From: Solicoccozyma terricola
Taxonomy: Eukaryota > Basidiomycota > Tremellomycetes > Filobasidiales > Piskurozymaceae
DNA length: 51,731 nucleotides
Reading direction: 5' to 3'
NCBI GenBank assembly: GCA_001600875.1
Contig: BCLD01000021.1
Span: forward strand, 176,871-228,601
Shown: piece after piece, positions 21,110 to 31,967 of the stretch
Layout: the number at the start of each line of letters is the position of its first letter
How positions within the stretch are numbered: the first letter of the stretch is position 1
Program-made: the position numbers and the translations under genes
The notes under the pieces: model-generated
The model's database searches: none
What the model was told of the DNA's origin: nothing
What the model saw: the letters and a program-made list of their open reading frames with translations, nothing else

Positions 21110-22389
21110 ATGGCGAATCCAGTATCCTTTGGTTACGCAAGAGAGCTTGGAAGTGGACGTCAATGTCGTGTCTTCCTTCTAAACAGCCCGTTGGTCGGGG
21201 TGAGTCAGCTTCATTGTCTGCTCTCTCTGTCACTGGTGGCTAACTATCTTCGCAGAGTTTGGCTCTCAAGACCCCGAAACGTCAAAGCCATGAAGCATCA
21301 CGAATGCTAATCATACACAAGCCAGTATCTTATCATCGCTAACACATCCGAATATCGTTGCTTACAGGGGATTCATCAACCAACCCTTTGGTTTTTTAAA
21401 GAAGCTTGTCCTCGCGGCAACCTTCGGTCCATGTTGCAGTGGTTCCGCTTGCAGCAGTAAGTCGGCGACCTTGGGATGTATGTTGAATTTATGGACTTAC
21501 ATGATATCCCTGCTCCCACTCATTCCTCCAATCTGGATCATCGCAGGAAGCCATTGCCAGAGACTTTCGTAAGGACCGTTTTCTGTCAGATGATACTGAC
21601 TTTGGATTACTGTCACAGTCCTGAACACCGCGGATATGCCGTCATTCACCGGGACGTTAGGCCGGCATCAAACAGTGAGGCAGACACAGGACCGTGTCAC
21701 TTCTTCTCTGACCATTTGTTGTTGAGAGCAGTACTCCTAGGTTCAGATGGTCGCCTCCGGCTGATTGATTTTGGATGTGCGGTTCTGGTGTATCCTCAAT
21801 CTGTCGCCTTGACTTCAGCATTTGAGGTGAGTGCGTTATAGGCGAAGTTGTGAAGCATCGCTGATGCATAGGAAGGATACACGATGGTTTTCAGAAGCCT
21901 CGACAGTCAAAATACCGAGCGCCGGTAAGTGTGGCGGGACAGGTCGGGGCAACGTTCCATAGTAACGCTATTGTGGGGAGTGGTGAACAGGAATTGAGGC
22001 AGGATCTTCGATATACCAATAGCGTTGACATCTACAGCCTCGGCAAAGTTCTTCAAGAATGCATCTCATCGTAAGCCAGAGGTGCGAAACACCTGGAACG
22101 TTGTTGACCCATCACTCGACCCATACTCGCCTGCAAGGTCCTGCTCCTTCCCTGCTGGATTTAGAGGGCCTACTACTTTCTCGCGATCGTTTTCGCCTGA
22201 ATGTCAACGGATGATCCAGTGGATGGTTTCCGAGGTAAGTCTGCTTGGGGTTATTAAGAAACAGACGCAATATCTCAAATTGACAACCTCACCTTTGGTG
22301 TCGTTGGGACAGGCTGGAGACCTTCCGCAAGGGATATTTTACTCCATCCCTTCTTCAAAATTTGCTTCGAAGGCCAGATCAGACTCTGA
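21110..22389 (+). pseudogene. Decaying protein kinase
   Basis: Begins MANPVSFGYARELGSGRQCR (Gly-rich loop) and, after a clean intron (21200-21255), SLALKTPKRQ with the ATP-binding Lys. Later pieces: SILSSLTHPNIVAYRGF, FFKEACPRGNLRSMLQW, VIHRDVRPASN, LRLIDFGCAVLV, YTNSVDIYSLGKVLQECISS and RPSARDILLHPFFKICF. These follow kinase order from N-lobe to C-lobe. The frame, however, must shift near 21325, near 21395 (a T run) and at the last exon. The catalytic loop has Ser where HRDxxxxN needs Asn (the Asn is one residue late). So it is probably inactive. It sits just upstream of, and on the same strand as, an intact NEK-like kinase with a similar N-lobe, and may be an old tandem duplicate. Confidence 0.7.
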
Positions 22390-22866
22390 AGCTAAATTGG
22401 TCGACAACGTTGCGGAGAAGGAGTAGGGTAGCCTTTTGTATCGAAATCGTGGACAAAAACTCGTTGACCGCCCGCTGACATTTAGGGTAGGCTCGGATTG
22501 CGTCCAGTTGGTAGGTGCGCCAAATCCCCATCGAGCCAAAAGAACCCCCCGGAATTGTCAAGACTGGAATGGCCATGCCTCCTGATGAGTTTGGAGGCAA
22601 TTTGGAGATCCTCGTTTGAAGTCTTTCATTCGGGGTAAGGCGAGGACGAATTTGTTGATTTCGTCAAAGTAGGGAAAAAAGGGTCTTGCCTGTGGTTGCG
22701 CGGTCAGGCTGAAACGGTTCTAATAAACAATGACAAGCTTGAGGACTTCAGATTCGTGTTTCAGGCCCCTGACCCCGTTGTCTGAGTTCTTGATATTCCT
22801 AAATCAGCCTGATTGACCGTAGCTCCTTCAGTGTGCTCCATTGTTCGTTCCGGTTTGTCTGATGCA

Positions 22867-22873
22867 TATATAA
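22867..22873 (+). promoter_or_regulatory. TATA box of the NEK-like kinase gene
   Basis: TATATAA lies 76 bases before the ATG at 22949, a normal distance for a fungal core promoter. Confidence 0.5.
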
Positions 22874-22948
22874 GAGTCTCCTTCACGATCACAAACTGTG
22901 TAAACGATCGCACTTTGCGACTGGGTCCACCTTAGCGTCTCCTGCAGC

Positions 22949-24682
22949 ATGGACGTCATCTGCCCGGGTTTCACACAAATCGACCGTCTCGGAGAAGGTG
23001 GCTTTGGGGTGGTTTATCTTGCCAAAAGGCAGTCCGATGATGAGGTGGGGCTCCAAAAACATTGTCTAGATGTACCACTGAACGCTGATTCATTTCGTAT
23101 GGCTTCCGCAGCTCTGTGCTGTCAAGGTCGTGAAAGCCACTGTCTCTCTCTCCGATCAGCAGGCTTTCCGCGACGAGGTCTTTGCCCTTCGTCAGCTTTC
23201 GCATCCGAACGTGGTCAGATTTATAGAAGTGGTGCACTATCAAACCAACAATTGCATCGTCATGGAGTACTGTGGAGGTGGCGATTTGCGTTCCCTGCTG
23301 AACGAGAATATTGAACGCGGGTGAGTTGGCTTGGCAGGCGATTTGCGAGGGTAGAGCTGCAATGCCTGAAGGTAAATGTAACTTCCAGCAGCACCATCCT
23401 TGAGATCCAAGTAATATCTATCCTGGTGCAACTGCTCCTCGCACTGCATCATTGTCACCACTCCTATCGAGGCGAGTGGACGTTGCTGCACCGCGACATC
23501 AAGCCGGAAAATGGTACGCGATCTGAACTGCTGTAGAATATTTGCGCAAGCTACTGATAAATGACGTCCTCCCACCAGTGCTGTTCGCTACCGGAGGTGC
23601 CGTGAAGCTCGCAGACTTTGGCCTTGCTAAGATCCTTGACAACGGCATCCAGCAGGCGGTATCCTTCATAGGGGTAAGTTGCGCATGCCACGATTCTCAA
23701 TGACGCATTGACGGAGCGCATTTGCAACTCAGACTAGGGGGTACTTATCTCCCGTAAGTTCTGTGGCAAAGTACATGTCACTTGGTAAAAAATTGCTACC
23801 TTAGGAAGCTTACTATGCTGGAAATCTCAAAATCGATAGGAAGTCCTCGGTGGCGAGCCTTATGATTCGAAGGCGGACATGTTCAGCTTGGGATGCTTGC
23901 TTTTTGAGCTTTGCACCCTCAGGCAAGTGTTCCTGTTCANTAAATATCTGCAGATCTATCACGGTTCGCATGGTGTCTCTAACTAGATTTGGTTCACATA
24001 CGTGCAGGTGTCCCGACTTACGCCACAGAGGACTGAAGCGAGCAACTGCGTTACTCTTACCAACAAGATATTCTCCANAGTTGAGCGAAATTATTCAGAC
24101 TCTGCTCTANATTGACGTACGTATTTTTCTTTTTTGGATAAATCTGAGCAGCNNCCTTACGTCCCGTATCAGTGCAGCCATCGAAGAGACCTTCAACGGG
24201 CGATCTTCTTTCACGACCGATTATAGCGAGATGGCTTCAAACGAGCTGGGCCGTGAATTCTGCTTGGTGAGTGANTGTCAGGCTGTTCCCGCAGCCAAGG
24301 TTCTTGAAATTGACCAAACATTTGCTTGCTTTCGATTATTGCATCTCGAATCGAAGTGAAACACACCAATCCGTTGCCAAGCAGCAGATCATCGAACAAG
24401 AACAACAATTGAGGGTGCGCGNAGAGAAACTCCGGGCAAGAGAACGTATTGTCGAAGCGGAGAAGGCAGCGCTCAACGCACAGTTGAGGAAGTGCGTAAC
24501 AAGTGATGTTCGACACCCTTGTCTACAGTATCGTTACTGAAGCCTGTGCACTGTTACACAGGTTAGCTATGCGGTCATCTCTCTCGCCACCTATTGAAAA
24601 AGATGGCGTCCGCTGTACGAAGTCACCTTCACCTCAGACTGGCCAACGAGGGAACGGGAAGAACGGGTTTGAGGTGTTCTGA
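22949..24682 (+). CDS. NIMA/NEK-like serine/threonine protein kinase
   Basis: Exons recognised: 22949-23044, 23112-23320, 23389-23513, 23579-23673, 23733-23753, 23840-~23922, then exons within ~23988-24682. Landmarks: RLGEGGFGVVYLAK (Gly loop), LCAVKVVK (ATP Lys), DEVFALRQLSHPNVVRF, CIVMEYCGGGDLRSLL, TLLHRDIKPENV (catalytic Asp, Asn), LADFGLAK (Mg-binding), GTRGYLSPEVLG, DSKADMFSLGCLLFELCTL, RYSPELSEIIQTLL. A heptad coiled coil follows (EQEQQLRV, EKLRARERIVEAEKAALNAQ) and a short Ser/Pro tail ends FEVF-stop. Kinase, SPE motif and C-terminal coiled coil fit NIMA-related mitotic kinases. The donor after CTLR appears to be the rare GCAAGT (GC-AG intron). Ambiguous bases from 23940 onward leave the last exons less certain. 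Catalytic residues are all present. Confidence 0.83.
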
Positions 24683-25168
24683 TTCGGGTTACCCTGATCT
24701 ATAGGCCTTGAAACTGGCAGCTTATAAGGACCTGGGGAAGGGGCACGCATCGCGANTATATCAATTTTCCGGCCCTTGTCGGATTCACCTAGCGTTTAAC
24801 AANTCCAACAAGCTCATATTGAAGTATCGTCCAAAAAGCCTCCAGTACATTGGGTACCTTCAAGTCGTCGCTTGTACAACTTCATGGGGTCGAAGCTGGT
24901 AAGTATACTCCCGCCCTTCTTGTCCAGAGTGGAAGGCAGATGAAAGCTCACTTCAGGAACGAGAGTTGAGGTGCTGCACCTGCCCTATGCTCCATCACCA
25001 CATTGAAGTGCGTGCACCTGAATCTCCCGAACAGTCCCGACTCCTCAATTGCTATTGGGGTTGGTTATCAAGTCATTCAGGANNGTTGAGGTCAACAGCC
25101 AAGGAAGCACCGAAACCCGGTGCTAATTCGATCAAGCTGCATCGATATTGGCACAGGAAGGTAAACCA
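24683..25168. other. Intergenic with ambiguous bases
   Basis: Contains five ambiguous positions. No supported gene, although a plus-strand stretch near 24800-24900 looks weakly coding. Confidence 0.4.
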
Positions 25169-25371
25169 TGACAAATAATTGGTTGTTCCTNTTACAAAAG
25201 CACACCTCTGGCTTGACATTCCCTCGATCTTTATAGTCAAAGAAACAGCTAGAGGGCGATAGTTAACCTGACACCTGCATCCTCCCATTATTCCTCCGGG
25301 AATTGTCCGATTGTCGGATTGTCCTACTGTCCGGGGTGACAGAGCGCCTTAAAGACACGGTTATTTAAACA
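25169..25371 (-). mobile_element. Solo LTR, family B
   Basis: On the minus strand it starts TGTTTAAATAACCGTGTC and ends AACAACCAATTATTTGTCA. A TATAAAG box lies in the middle (25226-25232). It parallels the LTR at 27282-27476. Flanking bases AACCA and CACCA would be a 4/5 target-site match. No coding sequence adjoins it. Confidence 0.85.
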
Positions 25372-25529
25372 CACCAAGCTGAGAGGGTGGCATCAAACGT
25401 CTGTAAATACTGATGCAAGCTCAGGTGTCAATCGTAAGTGATAGAGCCGCCCTCCTCGATCGCGACCTCCAGAACGTGTTTTCTTCCCTTGTGCAATTCC
25501 GCGCCGCCAGACGTCAAACGCTGACCCGC

Positions 25530-25918
25530 ATCATCGCCTCCCAGATCAACGCCAGTATCTGCGCCACCCTCGCTGAGGCCTTCGCCAACGCCTGCCTCAA
25601 GGCATTCATTCTTGTCAGCTCCAACTGTAAACTCCACTGTCCTGGTCTTTGTCGAGGCCCTCAAGGCCAAGGGTGTCTTTGACCCGAAGAGGTGAGCGCC
25701 GTCGGGCATCGCAGTTCCAGATACCACAGCCTTCCGACGCAGTCATCGGTCTCAGGCTCTTCGGTATCACCACCCTCGAGGCAAGAATGTTGTCGAGAAG
25801 TTCCACCCTGTCGGCAACATCGACGAGGTCGAGAAGGCAGGCCTCCAAAAGGCCGTCACCGAGTTGGGTCCGTCCATCGAGAAGGGTGCCAACTTCAAGC
25901 CGGCTTCCAAGTTGTAAA
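25530..25918 (+). pseudogene. Malate dehydrogenase pseudogene fragment
   Basis: Reads ASICATLAEAFANACLKA-FILVSSN, then VNSTVLVFVEALKAKGVFDP-KR, then (across an intron 25700-25755 that keeps GTGAGC..CTCAG) RLFGITTLE, then NVVEKFHPVGNIDEVEKAGL and GPSIEKGANFKPASKL-stop. The order matches NAD-dependent malate dehydrogenase (SNPVNSTVP, RLFGVTTLD, C-terminal IEKGxxF). About 100 residues between TTLE and NVVEK, including the catalytic His region, are deleted; a frameshift breaks SNPVNST; the N-terminal Rossmann fold is absent. The intron shows it is a DNA-level copy rather than a processed one. Confidence 0.82.
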
Positions 25919-26054
25919 AGTGGCTTGGTGGCAGCCGAGGATGGGCGATGGTTGAATNGCTCCCTCCGGTACATTGTTATCTACACCTAACGCACATCGA
26001 CAACATAAATGAAACTTCACCTGCATCGAGGCGGCCNTCATGACAGTTCCCAAT

Positions 26055-26180
26055 CTTGGTGTACCAATTGTCTAGACGATTTATTTGCGCGAATTCTCTG
26101 CACGATTTGATTTGTCTTCGCCATTTATCAGCAAGATTTATCTGGACTGCTTTACTTCCGGTAACGCAAACAACCATACG
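26055..26180. repeat. Degenerate tandem repeat related to 12590-12670
   Basis: Units of the form CGATTTATxTGC followed by TACTTCCGGTAACGC, as in the 12.6 kb array. Strongly diverged units. Confidence 0.6.
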
Positions 26181-26304
26181 TGCAAGACTTGGCTATCTGG
26201 AGATTTGGATGGTAGTACGTGACGTAGAACGATTTGTAGCGGACGGACGAGAATGTCATCATATGGGTCTGGAAGGTGTATCTGAAGATAACGTAGTCGG
26301 TGAT

Positions 26305-26445
26305 GTATACGAAGCAAATCAAAAGCACACCCTTGGCTCGACATTCCCTGGATCTTATAGTCAAAGAGACAGCTAGAGGTCAATGGTTGACCTGATACCC
26401 TTCCTCCGGGCAATTGTCTGATTAGGCATGCAATTAGTCGAAGCC
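26305..26445 (-). mobile_element. LTR fragment, family B
   Basis: Minus-strand sequence shares GCCCGGAGGAAGGGTATC, CTGTCTCTTTGACTATAAG and GAATGTCGAGCC with the LTRs at 25.2 and 27.3 kb. Both ends are missing or diverged. Confidence 0.75.
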
Positions 26446-27023
26446 TAAAACGGTGTGTATCCTTCCAAGAGAGAGACCTTAAGAGTTGCAAAAGACGTAC
26501 ACTGAAAGTAAGAGACACGCGGCGGATAGGGCCAACACGCTCCCATCCCGGGATGGTATTCGGGCGCTTCATTGGACTTGAAGAGGAGAGGCGCTGCACG
26601 ACGGTGAACGAAGCTATTAGCTATCGCTATGGACCTTCGCCGCTGTACTAACCGACGATGTTGCCGACGGCGCTTCCAGCATTGCAGAGCGATATGCCTG
26701 TGAGCGCAAAGAATAATGAGATGGGTGTGGAAACCAGGTTACGCGACGGGCTTACTAAGAGATTTCTTGGAATGGCCTTTTCTCACAGTTAGAAGTCAGT
26801 CAGGAGGGAACGCAAATAAAGCACCACATTGACAAACCAGCAGTGTTGGCCGCCATGCATCCGACATTCCGAATAAAAAGACACTCCATTCATTAACTCA
26901 ATTGATTGAATGCTACATTCCGCATTTCATTCCGTTGATTGTCGTTAGTCGAACATTCCTCTGCAATCTGAACAGAAAAAAAAATGGCAATGATCACCTC
27001 CTCCTTCCCACTATCACAGCCAG
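26446..27023. other. Intergenic, no gene
   Basis: Only short frames; nothing recognised. Confidence 0.45.
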
Positions 27024-27265
27024 CAGGCGCCATTGCTCTTTCCAAGAACCCAGTCCATCACAATCGATCAAAGCATATCGCCCTTCGCCATCACTTCCTA
27101 CGCGAGCAAGTGACTGAAGGCATGGTCGACTTAGCTCACGTCCCATCAGTCTACAACCTCGCGGACCTGCTCCCCAAACCTCTACCCAGGGACACATTCG
27201 ACCGACTACGAGGTCGTATTGGTCTGTCCCCACGGATGACGAGATCATTACGTTCTGAAGAGTGA
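27024..27265 (+). mobile_element. 3' end of a copia pol gene (family B)
   Basis: Reads GAIALSKNPVHHNRSKHIAL-RHHFLRE and VYNLADLLPKPLPRDTFDRL, ending in a TGA at 27265. This is the RNase H C-terminus of a copia element. A purine tract (GCGAGTGGGAG) and then an LTR follow at once, as in a genuine 3' end. The rest of the element is missing to the left. Confidence 0.88.
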
Positions 27266-27281
27266 TTAGAGCGAGTGGGAG

Positions 27282-27476
27282 TGTTGAAATAACCGTGTCT
27301 TTAGAGACTCTATCACTCCGAACAGTAGGACACTCCTACGGACAATCGGATAAATTGCCCGGAGGAACTTTATCCGGTCAACCATTGTCCTCTGGCTGTC
27401 TCTTTGACTATAAAGTTCCAGAGAATGTCGAGCCAGAGGTGTACTGTTGTAGTGATAACAACCAGTTCATTTGTCA
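27282..27476 (+). mobile_element. 3' LTR of the family B copia remnant
   Basis: TG at 27282 directly after the polypurine tract, TATAAAG box at 27408-27414, and an end of AACAACCAGTTCATTTGTCA. About 195 bp. A second LTR-end look-alike (AACAACCAATTCATTTGTCA) occurs at 27701-27720. Confidence 0.83.
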
Positions 27477-27696
27477 GTACAGCATGCTCACGCTTCTCGA
27501 GGCCACCCAAACCGTAGGTTAATCAAAGAATTCATTAGCGTTAACTTGTATAGAAAATGCGTAACAGTCAGAGGGACTAAACAGTGAGTGCTCTGACATA
27601 CAAATAGCTTCTCTTTTCGCTATCGGGGAACGGGGACCATAATCTATCCTAGGTCCCCTTTTCTAATGGCAGGAAACCTTCAGCTATACCTGTTAG

Positions 27697-27720
27697 ATAG
27701 AACAACCAATTCATTTGTCA
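27697..27720 (+). mobile_element. Isolated LTR end
   Basis: The terminal ~22 bases of the family B LTR stand alone here; the preceding 200 bases do not match the LTR. Probably a deletion remnant. Confidence 0.5.
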
Positions 27721-28098
27721 GGTTAGGGGCCCATAGCTCGCTTCAAGACCCACATCACTTCGTCAGGCATAGTCGCTCACCATAACCGCCACAAGTTGTC
27801 ACAACTGTCATAAACAGCATGAGGCCGGCGATGAACCTCATCGCGAAAGAGAGCGCGAGTTGAGGTTGATCCGTGGTGATGAGAATAATGGTGACATCAC
27901 CCTGCGGTTTGTAGCCGATGCGTTCTTTGCTGGTGAAGCTGCAGTTGTGATGGGCCAGCTGAGGGAGTTTTTTCTTGGTCAAGTCGATAGTCATTGAACC
28001 CTTTGTTCTTTTCCGGTGGATAGTTGGGTCCACAAACAAAGTCACCATAAATCAGACCTAAGCAGGAGCAGGACTCGCGACAGCTGTGGCACATTATC

Positions 28099-28527
28099 AT
28101 GCGGAGATTCCGATCATTTCATTATAGGAAGTCACAAACATGGTTCGAAAGCCGCCCCTTTAATCCGATTTCCGACTTACCTGTCGCTGTGCAATTGGGT
28201 CGAAGAGTCTGCCACTTCTTGGAGCTCAAATGTGGCGAGCCAATGTCACCCCCTCGGAAAACTTCTCCAGCCGAGCACGACCCTACATTCATCAGAACAC
28301 TAGAACACCTCCTCCCTTCTCCCCTTGCGCCAAGACCTGAAATCATCCTTCCAACACCTTGCTCTTCTCGCCCGAAACTCCCGATAGCTCAACTTTCTGA
28401 ATATTACACGTCATTGGTCCGTACTCCAGAGCAAATGACCGAATGGCCTGATTGGAGCGATGAGTGCAAGCCTGTGCTGAGCACTCAGCAGGACGTGCTA
28501 TCTGTTCCGGCTTATCAAAATCCATAG
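28099..28527 (+). CDS. Hypothetical protein (142 aa frame)
   Basis: Open frame from an ATG at 28099, proline-rich in the middle, ending EYYTSLVRTPEQMTEWPDWS and then a TAG-type stop. No domain. The first ATG is arbitrary, and it may be the last exon of a longer gene. Another frame on the minus strand (27755-28048) with one hydrophobic stretch is equally unassigned. Confidence 0.3.
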   Translation: MRRFRSFHYRKSQTWFESRPFNPISDLPVAVQLGRRVCHFLELKCGEPMSPPRKTSPAEHDPTFIRTLEHLLPSPLAPRPEIILPTPCSSRPKLPIAQLSEYYTSLVRTPEQMTEWPDWSDECKPVLSTQQDVLSVPAYQNP

Positions 28528-28911
28528 GCTAATCCTAATTCAGCAGGGGTTGCCGGCTTGGACGACGTCCAGTATACCCTTCGGCATGTGGTTATTGAAT
28601 TTCTGTACAAATTGGTATTGACTTGCACTGCTATCGAATTCTCCCCAAAGAACAATAGATACAAAAGTCACGATTGAAGGTAACACAGCCCGTTTGGCTG
28701 AAGTTGAGATAGATATGATCTCCATCACAGGAAGTTTTACTACAACTCAATGCCGGACAGGACCGCAGCAACAAGGCGATCCTATTCTACGGGCCCTCAT
28801 CTTGAGGAAAGACTCATTTGAACCGTACGATAGGAAAACAAGGCAGTACATTAGGAAGAAGAGGAAAAGGTGGAGGCGCGCCGTACGTCTTCGTAAGTTC
28901 GAAGCTCAGTC

Positions 28912-29618
28912 ATGCCCGCCGGCATCCTACATCGATTTTATGTTGATTTCATTTGCGATGTCGTGAAGATGAGCGTCGACTGCGCTGTCGTTCTTACAGA
29001 AGACAAGCTTGGAACGGTGGCGGATAAGACCACAGAACTCTTTGCTTTTGCCGAAGAGATTCAACCATGTGTTGTCAGTCAAGGCAATGCGCTTCTGAGA
29101 CATCCTAATTGGACCTGCAATTCTTTTCTTCGCAACTCAGATGATTTTCGACGATATTGGGCCCGTCCTGAAACACATGGACCCCGTTCATTTCCAAGCT
29201 TTATTGAAGTCAGTACTCAATGCTGTTCAGAAGTTGCAGCATTATTCTTACAGTGAACACAGCGCCATAGACTTCCTGCCTCCTGAGGATAAGGTCCTCC
29301 TCATTTTTGCATTTGCAAAGGAGGACTCGGGTAGCATCAACAGTAGCAGGTAAGAGAGAATCGGACCACTCTTAACTGTCGAAGGACCTCTCCGCTTTCC
29401 ATTGATGTATGTCTTTGGGATCGGTGTGGCTGACCTTTGGTAATGACAGTCTTAATGCAAGGTTTTTACAAAGAGTCAGTTCGTTTGAAGTGCCCAGGCC
29501 GGATGCGAGGGGAAGCGCAGCTATCTTGAAACTAGTGAGCGCATGCCTCGAGGTTGAGTTCACTCTCTCAGCCGAATGCCGGAATAATGATCCCTGTCTG
29601 CCCCTATTTAGTATATAG
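28912..29618 (+). CDS. Three-exon gene of unknown function (179 aa)
   Basis: Exons 28912-29073, 29141-29349 and 29450-29618 join in phase to 179 codons and a TAG stop; both introns are GT..AG. The product starts MPAGILHRFYVDFICDVV, has DDIGPVLKHMDPVHFQALLK and EDKVLLIFAFAKEDSGS in exon 2 and an EVPRPDARGSAAILKLVSAC stretch in exon 3. It is soluble and mixed helix/strand; I recognise no family. An upstream frame (28694-28966) with a basic patch (RKKRKRWRRAVRLRK) could be an earlier exon, but no intron of realistic length links it in phase. The start is therefore uncertain. Confidence 0.5.
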
Positions 29619-30224
29619 CTGCCGGCTGTGGCCACGAGGGCATCAGCTTCGACCAAATTAACTTTGATGAGCTCGGTTGCGAAGCTACCAGGAATAAGTG
29701 GATCACTTCGAGAAAGCTGCGCGACATTGCCAACGAGCAGGTTATTACTTCTCATCGTAGAGGTATAGAGACGCTTGATTGCTAATTTATGCTGGCAACA
29801 GGTCCGAACAACCAGCCGAAAGTTGCTTAAACAGGCAGATATCATCTCATCGATTGGGGAGCAGAATCAGAGGGACAATTAACGGGCCCTTTTTGAAAGA
29901 ATCAAGTGGAGATACGGCAGAAGGACCGCCACACAGTTTTCTGTTTACCGAAAGTCACGTTACAAACCGCAATCTGAAGGCATCGGAGCACGCAACATTG
30001 ACTACGTCTATACCGCTGCATCGTCGCGAGGCGATGTTCTTGGCGCACGAAAAGACAGCCTGTCTTTTGGCAGTTGCCGTACCACAGAGAGCTAAGGGCC
30101 CAATTTCATTTAGCCTTTCCATGTCATTCCAGGCCTGGGACGACTTGGTAGATATGAGCATGACGGTCACGGCTTCCTAGTCGACCACGGGCTGTTCAAG
30201 ACCTTCCTTCAAGTCAGGCAAAGA
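29619..30224. other. Region with one palindrome-bearing frame
   Basis: A plus-strand frame at 29779-30180 crosses the 19 bp palindrome at 30050. Its segment reading AMFLAHEKTACLLAVAVPQR is echoed on the minus strand at ~32030-32100 (AMVLAREKTACLLANSVPQR), so the two stretches are repeats. No function can be assigned. Confidence 0.4.
30050..30068. repeat. 19 bp palindrome, copy 2
   Basis: AAAAGACAGCCTGTCTTTT, perfect dyad apart from the central base. Flanks match those of the copy at 32049 in reverse. Confidence 0.95.
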
Positions 30225-30864
30225 TAGGTCTATTTACCAACTTGTGCACCCAAAAGCTAATTTTTCAATGTGACATTTATCGACAACTCTAGCATTAATC
30301 CGTCAATCGAAGTGTTGAGAATGCATTTAAATCATTTAAACGGCCTGACCGAGAAGATTAATATTGATTGGGCCACAGACAACGGACTGAAGCATTGAAC
30401 AGCTCAACAAGCGACCGTTTTTCTCTGCAGTCTCTTTTTTTCTTTTGTTGCGGAACGATAATGCTTAGCTATCACACCCTGTGCCAGCTGAGCTTCACAC
30501 CTAAACTAGCTTAAGCAATGAAGCAATACGCTACCTCAACGTACTACGTAATGGCCGCCAAGCTGAGACACCTGATACCGTCTCGGATGGCTACGCAAAT
30601 TGAAGAATACGTTAATAAAGAGCAGACTCTAGTCATGGTAATAGTTTGACACTCTTCACAAGGAGTTCTCTTCTTATACATTAATTACTTCCCGTCAACT
30701 TGGCTTGTTGCCCTGTTAGTGACCTATCTTCCGTCTGTTCACATCCAACCAATCCATCACCTCTGCCGCTCTGTCACTTCGACTAAGCACATGCCCATAA
30801 TCATTAGAACCACATTCAAACGTTCGAATATTTCACCAACAGTAACACAAATGAGTTGGCATTT
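30225..30864. repeat. Direct duplication D, copy 2
   Basis: Partner of 13645-14285. Ends just inside the coding start (30851) of the next gene, so it holds that gene's promoter and leader. Confidence 0.85.
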
Positions 30865-31693
30865 ACCTACATTGATTGCCTGCTGCTGCCTTCCCCACTC
30901 TCAAGCTTCCGATGGCGCCCAGCTAGACTCGGATTACAGGTGTGCTGATGACACCAACGTCACCACCCTAATTCTTTCCCCTGGACCCTTGGATTTCGAT
31001 GGTGGAAAGAACTTGACCACGTTGGCAACGTGATTGTAAAGGTGACTTGCCTGAATGGGATGAAGGACAACAGGGTGAGAAACAGTGAATCCTTAAGGCA
31101 GCATGCACCCGAACTTACGAATAGTTGACCTACTTCGTCGAGCTGTAGTTGGGAGGAGTCGTTCGTGGGCGACGTGACTTTCATCTCAAACGACAACGCC
31201 CGACAATTTGCTCTTCGACGGTCTACGTGGATGATCGGACGAGACCCCGGAACTAAGAAGCCTAAGCTCGAGCCAAATAACGGCATGCACTCAGCAACCA
31301 TACAGTTCCATGTAGCTCGGTTCTCTCCACAATGTCTGCCATCGGATGCGAATCCCATAGATAGCAAAACACCGGCTTGGCGAAATTATTGGCAGAGCTC
31401 ACTCAAGCTGATGGGATTCGACGCCGAAGGCTTCCGTATCACGATAATTCCTACGAACTTACTTCGCGATGGGCATGAGTACAACTGGAACCATGACCAC
31501 TAACGGTCGAGTCAACGCCTGCAGGAAATGTTCTGGAAGTCTCTTCTTCGTTGAACATCTGGTCCACGTCCCGCTTGATAATGTGAGTTCTCACGCCGTT
31601 CTCATGCATCACGACGGGCAGCCACACAAATTCAAATCTTCGGGTATGGCCGCCCTGTTGAAATATTATGTCCACCCTCCAACGGCCAGGTGA
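30851..31693 (+). CDS. Secreted protein of unknown function, multi-exon
   Basis: The ATG at 30851 opens a signal peptide (MSWHLPTLIACCCLPHSQAS, then DGAQLDSDYR). A central exon (from ~31148) reads WEESFVGDVTFISNDNARQF, LRRSTWMIGRDPGTKKPKLE and FDAEGFRITIIPTNLLRDGH. A strong intron follows (donor GTACAA at ~31480, branch CACTAAC, acceptor CCTGCAG) and joins in phase to KCSGSLFFVEHLVHVPLDNV. The join between the first and central exons is ambiguous: donors at ~31031 and ~31075 both keep phase with one of two frames. The last exon ends at a possible donor near 31692, so the 3' end may lie further on. No family recognised. Confidence 0.45.
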
Positions 31694-31948
31694 GGTTGTT
31701 TGGATGGTCAAAAATCATCTTCGTCTTAATATGGTACGTTTTGGAGATTTCTCACTTCCTCGAGCGGAGTTCTGGAGATAGGAGATGAGTGTTCCGGCTC
31801 AACCCCGCCCCGACCCCAACCCTCCGTTCATTTGTCACCTTTCTATCATCAGTCGTGCGTACGATCATTCTATCGCAAACGCCTGCGTTCCGCTAGCGAC
31901 GGCCTCTGACACTAAATCGTGATGCAACTCAGTACTCGGCGAAAATTG

Positions 31949-31967
31949 AAAAGACAGCCTGTCTTTT
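31949..31967. repeat. 19 bp palindrome, copy 3
   Basis: AAAAGACAGCCTGTCTTTT. Begins exactly 100 bases before the next copy. Confidence 0.95.

Noticed and set aside
29372..29845. 157-codon minus-strand frame
   Set aside because: Antisense to exon 3 of the 179-residue gene, with no features of its own.
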